Positions 1 through 6,223 of a stretch of 7,392 bases of DNA are shown piece by piece. The notes beneath the pieces were generated by a model. The model searched no databases and had not been told where the DNA came from. It saw nothing but the letters and a program-made list of their open reading frames with translations. The stretch comes from Nitrospinota bacterium (GTDB lineage: Bacteria; Nitrospinota_A; JADGAW01), in contig JADGAW010000104.1 of NCBI GenBank assembly GCA_015231815.1, positions 1 to 7,392 on the forward strand, given 5' to 3'. Both the position numbers and the translations under genes were made by a program. Each line of letters starts with the position of its first letter. Position 1 is the stretch's first letter.

Positions 1-59
1 TTATTGAATCAGAGGAGAAAGAGAAATTCAAGAAATGTATCTTGACCTTTTTGCCCTGA
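1..59 (+). CDS. possible C-terminal tail of a rightward gene (partial)
   Basis: Reading from base 3 in frame, 18 sense codons run from the left edge to a TGA at 57-59, giving a charged stretch beginning IESEEKEKFKK and ending TFLP. The Glu/Lys-rich composition looks like a real protein end, and the position would make this gene convergent with the phosphatase that ends at 117. A second plus-strand frame is also open from the edge for 14 codons, so this rests only on composition. No function can be given. Confidence 0.22.
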   Translation, partial: IESEEKEKFKKCILTFLP

Positions 60-116
60 GCAGAACATTAAACTTTTGTACTTCAATCTAATGCCCAAAA
101 ATCTAATCCGAGTGAA

Positions 117-1454
117 CTATTTCGTAGCGGAAAATTGAAAGGCAAGAATTGTAATATCATCGTTAAATGGAGTCCCTTTGACAAAGGTCTCGACATCTTT
201 CATTACTGACTTAATAAGTTCTTCATTGCTTTTGTTCCGGTTTTTCTCAAGAAGAGTAAAAAACCGTTTTTCACCATACATTTTTCCGGAAGGATTACTT
301 GCTTCAGATATTCCATCGGTATAGAGAACCAGCATATCGCCGTCCTTTAATTGTTGAGAGCTTTCTTTATATTCAAGAGAACTCTTTTCGAAAATACCCA
401 TTGGAGCATCTGAAGAATTGAGAAAAACCAAATCACTGCCATCTGCCGGAATAATTATCGCTGGTGGATGCCCCGCATTCACACACTTTATCATTCCACT
501 TTTTTGAACAGCAATAAGAATACCGCTCATATAGCGTCCAGCAGGAAGGTTTTGCATGAGAATATCGTTAATATGTTCTACAGTGCCAATAGGATTTATT
601 ACATCAGCACTTTCTTCAATAGCTATATTCGCCATAATGGTTGTAAGTGCTGCAGCCACACCGTGCCCCATTGCGTCACCGATAAATAGAATTGCCGAAT
701 TCTCTTCTATTTCATCCAGATAGTATGAATATCCAGATACATGGGAATGTGGTTTATAGAAAAGAGAAACATTCATGTAGGCAGGACTTTCATGAGAGGA
801 AATAAAGTGCTTCTGAATTTCCTCAGCGAGGATTAAATCCTCCTCCATCTCTTGGTTTTGCTTAAGAATCTCCATCTGCGATTCTTCCAGTTTTGCATAT
901 AAAGAGACGTTCTCAAGAACACAGGCAACCTGTTCACTGAGGAGTTTCATCAGCTCTGATTGTTCTTCGGTAAAATGTTTTGGCTTGGAGTGCTGTAAAG
1001 TAAGAATACCCATTAAATATTCTCCCCTGAGGATAGGGATAGATAAGACAGAACGAACAACATACGATTGATTCTTGAAATCAACCCATCGGTCATCTTT
1101 ATTTGTATCATGTATAAGGGCAACTTCTCTTTTCTTTGCTACCCATCCGGCAATACCAGTATCCATTGCTTTACCAATAAGGTTACTGCGCTTCTTATTT
1201 GAAACATCTTCACTGGTAAGTATGCTTTCAGAAACTGTAGAATCTTCCTTTAAAAGAAAAAGGCTTCCTATTTCTGCTCCGGTTAATTCTTCAGTAAGCT
1301 GGAGGGTTTTTTGTAAAGCAAGTTTGAGAAGTTTTTCTTCAGAAGAAGATTTTGCTATGTCAATAAAGTTTGCCAGAAGCTTACTTTGAGCTTTAAATGC
1401 TTCATTTTCACTTCTAAGTTTTTTGATTTCCCTATTGAGGTTTTCTAAATCCAT
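117..1454 (-). CDS. GAF domain plus SpoIIE/PP2C-type protein phosphatase (RsbU-like)
   Basis: A 445-residue soluble protein with no signal peptide or membrane segment. Residues 1-30 are a charged probable coiled coil. About 40-185 is a GAF sensor domain, recognised from GIAGWVA, the HDTNKDDRW region and VRSVLSIPILRGEYLMGIL. A second helical linker (185-215) leads to a SpoIIE/PPM phosphatase domain (about 225-443). Conserved phosphatase motifs are IGDAMGHGVAAAL (D260), LYTDGISEA (D380) and FNDDITILAF (D432, D433). Members usually dephosphorylate Ser/Thr on anti-anti-sigma or similar STAS proteins, with the sensor domain gating activity. The oddity is the first metal motif, normally GGDxxD, which reads SGYSYY at 240-245, with Tyr at both expected Asp positions. 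Activity may therefore be altered. The ATG at 1454 is the only sensible start: an in-frame stop lies six codons upstream and the next Met is inside the GAF domain. It has no clear Shine-Dalgarno. No kinase, STAS or sigma gene is in the window. The family call is secure; the target is unknown. Confidence 0.93.
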   Translation of the reverse strand: MDLENLNREIKKLRSENEAFKAQSKLLANFIDIAKSSSEEKLLKLALQKTLQLTEELTGAEIGSLFLLKEDSTVSESILTSEDVSNKKRSNLIGKAMDTGIAGWVAKKREVALIHDTNKDDRWVDFKNQSYVVRSVLSIPILRGEYLMGILTLQHSKPKHFTEEQSELMKLLSEQVACVLENVSLYAKLEESQMEILKQNQEMEEDLILAEEIQKHFISSHESPAYMNVSLFYKPHSHVSGYSYYLDEIEENSAILFIGDAMGHGVAAALTTIMANIAIEESADVINPIGTVEHINDILMQNLPAGRYMSGILIAVQKSGMIKCVNAGHPPAIIIPADGSDLVFLNSSDAPMGIFEKSSLEYKESSQQLKDGDMLVLYTDGISEASNPSGKMYGEKRFFTLLEKNRNKSNEELIKSVMKDVETFVKGTPFNDDITILAFQFSATK

Positions 1455-1489
1455 AAAAGTGTTTATTGATTAAGAAATATGGTGAAGAT

Positions 1490-1517
1490 ATTTTACGCTT
1501 TTTTTTTAAATTGTTAA
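1490..1517 (-). promoter_or_regulatory. candidate sigma-70 promoter of the phosphatase gene
   Basis: On the minus strand, TTAACA (1512-1517) and TAAAAT (1490-1495) are separated by 16 bases. Each differs from the sigma-70 consensus at one position. Transcription would start near 1483, leaving a leader of about 29 bases before the ATG at 1454. The spacer is a run of A/T. In such an AT-rich region chance matches are common, so the support is moderate. Confidence 0.42.
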
Positions 1518-1524
1518 AAAAAAG

Positions 1525-1540
1525 TGTACTCATATGTACA
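1525..1540. promoter_or_regulatory. inverted repeat TGTAC-N6-GTACA, possible operator
   Basis: A perfect 5-base inverted repeat with a 6-base spacer, 16 bases overall, lies 7 bases upstream of the -35 element proposed for the phosphatase. The half-site spacing fits a dimeric helix-turn-helix regulator, which is inference only. No regulator gene is visible nearby and the half-sites are short. Confidence 0.25.
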
Positions 1541-1739
1541 AAGTGATTTTATTGCATACTATGTCTAAAATAAAGCTTTAGTGAGAAATAGGAAGAAAAT
1601 TCTGTTCTTAAAAAACAATCTTCAAAATAAATGAGTAATATGAGTAACTAAATTTATCACAAAACAGATAAAAACCTTTGAAGTAACCTTAGTTAAAAAA
1701 CAACTCCTATCAAAAACAACATAAAAAACAGGAAAAATG

Positions 1740-1745
1740 TATAAT
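1740..1745 (+). promoter_or_regulatory. candidate -10 box for the CBS-transporter operon
   Basis: A perfect TATAAT lies here on the plus strand, about 120 bases before the ATG at 1866. No good TTGACA-like -35 is present at 16-18 bases upstream (best match ACAACA at 18). If used, it would leave a leader of about 114 bases containing the 1840 palindrome. A nearer alternative TATAGT at 1824-1829 has no recognisable -35 either. Confidence 0.24.
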
Positions 1746-1839
1746 CTACAAAAAATGAAACTAAAGAGTCCAAAAGTGTAAAGGAAACAAACTCATTCCT
1801 CACAGAGATGGAGAAAAATAAGTTATAGTACATTTTTAT

Positions 1840-1851
1840 TTTCCTAGGAAA
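1840..1851. promoter_or_regulatory. 12-base perfect palindrome just upstream of the ribosome binding site
   Basis: TTTCCTAGGAAA is a perfect palindrome ending 3 bases before the AAGGAGG of the CBS gene. It could be a protein binding site or a chance element. With no loop it cannot fold well as a single-strand hairpin, so a DNA operator is the more likely role if it has one. Confidence 0.2.
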
Positions 1852-1853
1852 GC

Positions 1854-1860
1854 AAGGAGG
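1854..1860 (+). promoter_or_regulatory. strong Shine-Dalgarno site of the CBS-domain gene
   Basis: AAGGAGG lies 5 bases before the ATG at 1866. It is a near-perfect match to the anti-Shine-Dalgarno sequence and fixes the start of the CBS-domain protein. Confidence 0.85.
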
Positions 1861-1865
1861 TTTTT

Positions 1866-2309
1866 ATGGAAGTAAGTAAATTAAAGCTGCATAAGGCTTT
1901 TATAACACCTGAACAAACAGTAATTGACTTTCTAAAATTAGGTCTTCTTGCTATTCCTGTAGTTAAAGATGAAAAACCTATTGCCTACGCAACACTCACG
2001 CATATCATTGGTTATCTTATGCCGATGGATGTTCTTGTACATGCCAACGCTATAGCAAAACTCCCTGGTGGTATTGAATTAACTAAAAAAACATTTCTTG
2101 AACGATTTAAAAGTGGAGAAACAATAGGGAATCACACAATTCCATTATTGGCGACGGTAGAATTTGACGACCCAATTGTTAAAGCAGTTTCTTTTATGTT
2201 GGATCATAGAATTCCTATAATTGCGGTAACAAAAGGCGGAAAATATATAGGGTATATTAACTTCGAATGTGTAGGTTCTTATCTCAGCCAATTTAACGAG
2301 GAGGAGTAA
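1866..2309 (+). CDS. stand-alone CBS-domain pair protein
   Basis: A 147-residue soluble protein made of little more than two CBS motifs. The first covers about 12-52, with AIPVVKDEKPIAYATLTHIIGYL. The second covers about 88-140, with AVSFMLDHRIPIIAVTKGGKYIGYI, a close match to the family's MxxxxIxxLPVVDxxGxxxGxI pattern. CBS pairs (Bateman modules) commonly bind adenosine compounds such as AMP, ATP, SAM or c-di-AMP and regulate attached or partner enzymes, channels and transporters. Here the pair is not fused to anything, but its stop codon is 4 bases before the start of an ArsB/NhaD-type transporter, so it is probably a regulatory subunit for that carrier; this is inference from position. 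The first motif is shorter than usual, and residues 53-87 form a less typical linker. The last codons (GAG GAG GAG) double as the ribosome binding site of the transporter. The ligand cannot be read from the sequence. Confidence 0.85.
   Translation: MEVSKLKLHKAFITPEQTVIDFLKLGLLAIPVVKDEKPIAYATLTHIIGYLMPMDVLVHANAIAKLPGGIELTKKTFLERFKSGETIGNHTIPLLATVEFDDPIVKAVSFMLDHRIPIIAVTKGGKYIGYINFECVGSYLSQFNEEE
2298..2306 (+). promoter_or_regulatory. Shine-Dalgarno of the transporter, embedded in the CBS gene
   Basis: GAGGAGGAG forms the last three Glu codons of the CBS protein and sits 7 bases before the transporter ATG at 2314. Ribosomes ending translation of the CBS gene would lie over this site, so the two genes are probably translationally coupled. 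Confidence 0.75.
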
Positions 2310-2313
2310 GTAA

Positions 2314-3687
2314 ATGAATCATACTGAAACAGTTCATACCTATGTTTGGAATAACTCAATGCTTGTTTCTGCCTGTATTCTCGTTATTACTTTTGCAATG
2401 ATTTTTGCTGAAGATATCCACAAAATCCATCGTACAAAAATAGCCTTAGCCGGAGCTATTGTGATGATTCTCGTGGGACAGGTTTTTGGTTTTTACAACC
2501 AGCATCAGGCTGTTGCTGCAATAGATTGGAACGTTATCTTTCTGCTTGGTGCCATGATGACTATTGTCGCAATTATGATACCTACGGGAGGATTTGATTG
2601 GCTGGCATATGTTATTGCCAATTGGTCAAAGGGTCGATTATATATACTCTTAATTACTCTTGGAACTGCTGTAACCCTTATTAGCCTTATTCTCGATAAC
2701 GTAACAACTGTTGTCATTTTCGGTGCTTTAACAATTTTTATCTGTAGAGCACTTTCAGTTAATCCCATTCCCTATTTGTTAGCTGAAGCTTTGCTAAGTG
2801 ACACGGGAGGTGTTGCGACGTTAGTCGGAGATCCTCCAAACATCATGATAGGTTCAGCAGCAGGAATTGATTTCAATACATTTATTTATCACATGGGAGA
2901 TATTGTACTTTTATGCTGGTTGAGTGTCATAGTTCTTTTGAAATTTTTATTTAGAAAAGAACTCGCAGTTAAGAATGAAGTTGCCACATTCCGTACTGAC
3001 GGAATTATCAAAGACCCCGAGACATTACGGTGGGCTCTTATTTCATTAGGAATTATTATTTTTCTTTTCACTCAACATGCACGACTTCATTTAGAAGCGG
3101 GTTTGGTAGCAATGATTGGGTTTAGTCTTGTTTTAATTCTTGCAAGAAAAGTAGATATTGAGAAATCTTTAAAGGAAGTTGAACTACCAATCTTACTTTT
3201 CTTTATTTCGTTGTTTGTCGTTGTTGGTGGAGTTGAGCATTCTCATTTACTCTCTTGGCTAGGACAGTACATTGTTCCCTTTGCAAAAAGTGACCCTCTT
3301 ATGGCTTGCCTTCTTCTTTTATGGGGGTCAGCTATTATATCGGCAGCTATTGACAATATTCCTTTTACTGTTGCAATGATACCAATCATTAGCAGTATGG
3401 AAGCACAGGGCGTTAACCCTATGCCCTTCTGGTGGTGTTTAGCCTTGGGAGTTGGACTTGGTGGGAACGGAACTCATATTGGATCAACAGCTAATGTTTA
3501 CATAGTTTCGATTTCAGAACGGGTGGCAAAAGAGTTGGATAACCCTGAATATAGAATTACTCCAAGCTTATGGTTTAAGAAAGGAACTCCGGCAATGCTT
3601 CTAACCTTGATAGTTGCAACAGTTGTTTTATACTTTTTCTTTGATTTTTACTCTACGCCATTGTCTATGCACCTTCCACCTCATTAA
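2314..3687 (+). CDS. ArsB/NhaD-type ion transporter (ion transporter superfamily)
   Basis: A 457-residue inner-membrane protein with roughly 10-12 hydrophobic segments and two related halves. Signature motifs occur in pairs: LDNVTTV (127-133) and IDNIPFTVAMIPI (346-358), then GGVATLVGDPPNIMIG (165-180) and GGNGTHIGSTANV (383-395). The N-terminal FAEDIHKIHRTKIALAGA and DWNVIFLLGAMM are also typical of the ArsB/NhaD/P-protein group. Relatives move arsenite or antimonite, exchange sodium for protons, or carry other anions, and the general family label is often wrong about substrate. No arsR, arsC or arsA is present, so arsenite export is not supported, and I give no gene symbol. About 214-238 is a charged cytosolic loop that could meet the coupled CBS protein. 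Translation is probably coupled to that gene. Its stop is 25 bases from the stop of the convergent transglycosylase, and no clear terminator hairpin is seen between them. Confidence 0.9.
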   Translation: MNHTETVHTYVWNNSMLVSACILVITFAMIFAEDIHKIHRTKIALAGAIVMILVGQVFGFYNQHQAVAAIDWNVIFLLGAMMTIVAIMIPTGGFDWLAYVIANWSKGRLYILLITLGTAVTLISLILDNVTTVVIFGALTIFICRALSVNPIPYLLAEALLSDTGGVATLVGDPPNIMIGSAAGIDFNTFIYHMGDIVLLCWLSVIVLLKFLFRKELAVKNEVATFRTDGIIKDPETLRWALISLGIIIFLFTQHARLHLEAGLVAMIGFSLVLILARKVDIEKSLKEVELPILLFFISLFVVVGGVEHSHLLSWLGQYIVPFAKSDPLMACLLLLWGSAIISAAIDNIPFTVAMIPIISSMEAQGVNPMPFWWCLALGVGLGGNGTHIGSTANVYIVSISERVAKELDNPEYRITPSLWFKKGTPAMLLTLIVATVVLYFFFDFYSTPLSMHLPPH

Positions 3688-3712
3688 AGAACATTTCTAA
3701 AAAGGCTTATAT

Positions 3713-6025
3713 TTAAAATTTTGAGTTACGAGTCACGGTGGTTTGCACTACTTTCATTTGATTATTTTGAGGTTTATATAATCTTTGATAGTTCCAATAC
3801 GCTGCCATAACCTTTTTTACGTAGAGATTTGTTTCTTTATAGGGAATTTCTTCTACCCATTCTTCAATATCCAGTTTTTTCCCATTTTTAATCCACCTTG
3901 CTACTGCCTCTTCTCCTGCGTTATATGAAGCAGTTACTGCAACTATATTTTCCGGAAAATAACTCTTTAGTTTATTTAAATAGGCAGCACCAAAATTTAT
4001 GTTTACAACAGGATTATACAGTTCCCTTTTATCCACTTTTTCGTTGATACTTCCAGCTATCATACGGTTTGCCGTTGTAGGCATAAGTTGCATTAACCCA
4101 ACTGCTCCAGCTGAAGAAACTACTTTTGGTCTGAATGCCGATTCTGTTCTCATTAACGCCCAGACATACATGGGATCAAGATCGTATTTGTTGGCAATCT
4201 GATTTACAATTGGCAAGTAGGCTCTCGGGTAACTTTTCTCCACAATAAAACGTTTTAATTTATCTGGTTGAATATATGATTTGAGCATTTTGCGGTAAGC
4301 TTTTTTTCTTATCTTCAGAGAAATATTATGACCATAGTTGTTTGAGGCTAACGACATTGCATATATGATATCGCTTGGATAAACTTTGAAATCAATTTGA
4401 GAAATCTCCCGAAGAACTTCTTCATGCAAACCGAGATAATCAAATGTTATAGCCCGACTTAAATGCTCAGAGAAATTCCCTTTTTTTATTTTAGTGTTAG
4501 GGAGATTCCAAAAGCTTTTTTCACTTCCATCCCAATTTACATGAACAAAACCATTGGTATTGCTTACCACTTCCCCCAATTTCCGTTTCGATAATTCTCC
4601 GTAATAACTATTTGGTGCTCTTAGTTCAAGCTCTGCAAAAAGTTTTTTCGACTCTTTTTCTTGACCATCTTTTTCTAAAGCTCTTGCTTTCCAATAGGTA
4701 ACACGGTCATAAATCAAAGCTCGCTTCGCTCCTTTTTGTAAGAGAGAATCAAAGCCTTTAAGTGCGTTCTTATAATCCTTTAACATATAGTGACACCAAC
4801 TCAGATGCCAACGAGCCAGCGTTCTTTTCTTTCTATAGACATTTCTGGTTTTTGCGATTTCATCCAGCAATGGAATTGCTTCAGCATATTTCCCCTGATC
4901 AATATATAAAAAAGCGATAGTGTATTTAATGGAAGCTGCTTTACGGGAGTTATTTAGATTTTGTTCAAGAATGGTATTCCAAATGGGAAGAGCTTTGTCA
5001 TATTCATCTTTTTTTGTATAAACGATAGCAAGCGTTTTTAATAAATGCTTTTCCATCTTTTGTGCATAAGGATCCTGCAAAAGCTCATTTATTAGTTCAA
5101 TGGCTTCATCGTAACGATGCACACGTTTATAACATTTAGCCAATAACCATTTCACCTTAACTTTATAGCTCTGTTTTAAGTCTTTTCGTTTAAGGGTTGA
5201 TTCAAGACGAACAGCCGCTTCGTCCCACTGTGATTTATTTACAAAGGTTTCTGATAATTGAAATTGTTGTTCAGGGTGTTGTAACCAAAGCGACAGATTA
5301 ACCCCAAAGGTTTTCTTTACTGCCAATACTAAATCTTCATACTCCTTAAGAACATCCTCACTTGAAGCTGAAAGTAAAAGTTTTTTTACCTGTGCAATTG
5401 CTACATCTTTTCTTTTTGCATTAATTAATGCCTTGGCATATAAGTTTTCAGCTTCTGCAGACAATTCATAAGGAGCATTATCTTTAAAGTCATTGAGCAA
5501 TTGTATAGCTAAATCCTCCTTCTTCATTCCAATGAGTGCTTTTGCTTTCTCTATTGTTGCATGAGCTTGCCATACGCTATCTCCATGTTCAATCAACAAT
5601 TGTTCAAACAGTTGGTTTGCTTCGATAGAGTTTTCTAATCTGTTTTCTATAAGTGCCCGGTAGTATAAAAGATGGTCTTCTACACCAAGACTTTTACCAT
5701 CTATATTATTAATCTCTGTTTTTGCTTCTTTCCATCGTTGATTGTTAATGTTGTCATAGACAAGGATAAAGTTTTTTTCATTATCGTTATATTTATGAGA
5801 ACGCTCATGAAGATTTTTTAACCCGGTTATATACCCTTCTAGTTTGTTTTCTACATCACGGTATATTTCAGGCTTATTATTATGATTTACTCTTAGGGGT
5901 GTACTCTCTGTATTGATTTCTTTTGTGGCGACTCTTGCACCCTTTTGTGTGCAAGACAACATTGGAGCAAAGAAGAACAGGGCTACTATTACATATAAAC
6001 AACGGCGAATAAAAACAATAGACAT
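3713..6025 (-). CDS. lytic murein transglycosylase lipoprotein with TPR repeats (Slt70-like)
   Basis: A 770-residue envelope protein, somewhat longer than E. coli Slt70. Residues 1-25 are a signal sequence with RR, a hydrophobic core and APMLSC; Cys25 is a probable lipidation site, though Met at -3 makes the lipobox imperfect. About 60-490 is a helical superhelix of TPR-like repeats (for example KYAEAIPLLDEI). The C-terminal SLT domain (about 605-750) has the catalytic Glu628 in MRTESAF, followed by SSAGAVGLMQLMPTTA (637-652), ASYNAG (699-704) and EIPYKETNLYV (726-736), all diagnostic of family 1 transglycosylases. These cleave the MurNAc-GlcNAc bond of peptidoglycan, forming 1,6-anhydro-MurNAc, in wall turnover or during insertion of envelope machines. 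I chose ATG at 6025 because GAGGG lies 5 bases upstream and the signal peptide begins there. A TTG at 6055 would add 10 residues without a ribosome site. Neighbours do not reveal a dedicated role. Confidence 0.93.
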   Translation of the reverse strand: MSIVFIRRCLYVIVALFFFAPMLSCTQKGARVATKEINTESTPLRVNHNNKPEIYRDVENKLEGYITGLKNLHERSHKYNDNEKNFILVYDNINNQRWKEAKTEINNIDGKSLGVEDHLLYYRALIENRLENSIEANQLFEQLLIEHGDSVWQAHATIEKAKALIGMKKEDLAIQLLNDFKDNAPYELSAEAENLYAKALINAKRKDVAIAQVKKLLLSASSEDVLKEYEDLVLAVKKTFGVNLSLWLQHPEQQFQLSETFVNKSQWDEAAVRLESTLKRKDLKQSYKVKVKWLLAKCYKRVHRYDEAIELINELLQDPYAQKMEKHLLKTLAIVYTKKDEYDKALPIWNTILEQNLNNSRKAASIKYTIAFLYIDQGKYAEAIPLLDEIAKTRNVYRKKRTLARWHLSWCHYMLKDYKNALKGFDSLLQKGAKRALIYDRVTYWKARALEKDGQEKESKKLFAELELRAPNSYYGELSKRKLGEVVSNTNGFVHVNWDGSEKSFWNLPNTKIKKGNFSEHLSRAITFDYLGLHEEVLREISQIDFKVYPSDIIYAMSLASNNYGHNISLKIRKKAYRKMLKSYIQPDKLKRFIVEKSYPRAYLPIVNQIANKYDLDPMYVWALMRTESAFRPKVVSSAGAVGLMQLMPTTANRMIAGSINEKVDKRELYNPVVNINFGAAYLNKLKSYFPENIVAVTASYNAGEEAVARWIKNGKKLDIEEWVEEIPYKETNLYVKKVMAAYWNYQRLYKPQNNQMKVVQTTVTRNSKF

Positions 6026-6071
6026 TTTTCCCTCGCAAATGAAAAGTAACACCAATAAATTGAATTTGCTA

Positions 6072-6100
6072 TTTTTAACACAAAATGTTTTTTTTCACAA
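6072..6100 (-). promoter_or_regulatory. weak candidate promoter of the transglycosylase
   Basis: On the minus strand TTGTGA (6095-6100) and TAAAAA (6072-6077) are separated by 17 bases, each matching 4 of 6 consensus positions. The start would be near 6065, about 40 bases before the ATG at 6025. A 198-base gap from the upstream metallopeptidase gene makes a separate promoter likely, but this particular match is weak. Confidence 0.27.
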
Positions 6101-6124
6101 TATTTAATTGCTTAAACCCTTGTG

Positions 6125-6141
6125 TTCAATTCTCAATTGAA
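6125..6141. repeat. 7-base inverted repeat with 3-base loop
   Basis: TTCAATT-CTC-AATTGAA can fold into a perfect AT-rich hairpin located between the metallopeptidase stop (6224) and the transglycosylase start. Neither strand has a T-run right after it, so it does not look like an intrinsic terminator. It could stabilise the 3' end of the metallopeptidase transcript or be a binding site; the role is unknown. Confidence 0.35.
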
Positions 6142-6223
6142 ATAGCCTTAGCCTAAAAGATAGTCAGTCCTACTCGTATTCAAAGATGCTTTTCTAAACT
6201 ACTCACAAAACCTTGTATTTAAT

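Larger units (their letters stand above)
1455..1865. other. 411-base AT-rich divergent intergenic region
   Basis: This region separates the divergent phosphatase and CBS genes. It is strongly AT-rich with many A-tracts, including three exact copies of TAAAAAACA at 1609, 1694 and 1722. It contains the phosphatase promoter candidate, a TGTAC inverted repeat, a weak promoter candidate for the CBS-transporter pair at 1740, and a palindrome at 1840. I find no convincing gene, RNA gene, riboswitch or terminator. The longest plausible small reading frame (1737-1781, 14 codons) is not supported. Its length is generous for two promoters, so extra regulation is possible. Confidence 0.7.

Noticed and set aside
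85..107. direct repeat AATCTAAT at 85-92 and 100-107 downstream of the phosphatase
   Set aside because: Too short and AT-rich to separate from chance; no inverted structure or T-run makes it a terminator.
1075..1389. 104-codon plus-strand reading frame antisense to the GAF domain
   Set aside because: It lies wholly inside the phosphatase gene, whose domains are unmistakable; its own translation shows no recognisable motif.
1737..1781. 14-codon reading frame on the plus strand with AGGA upstream, possible leader peptide
   Set aside because: The AGGA is only 3 bases from the ATG, the peptide has no attenuator-like residue run, there is no terminator hairpin after it, and it overlaps the candidate -10 box.
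2314..3687. naming the transporter arsB (arsenite efflux)
   Set aside because: Motifs support only the wider ArsB/NhaD/P-protein group, and no arsenic-resistance genes are nearby.
3688..3712. possible bidirectional terminator between the convergent genes
   Set aside because: The 25-base gap is A/T-rich but contains no GC stem-loop on either strand.
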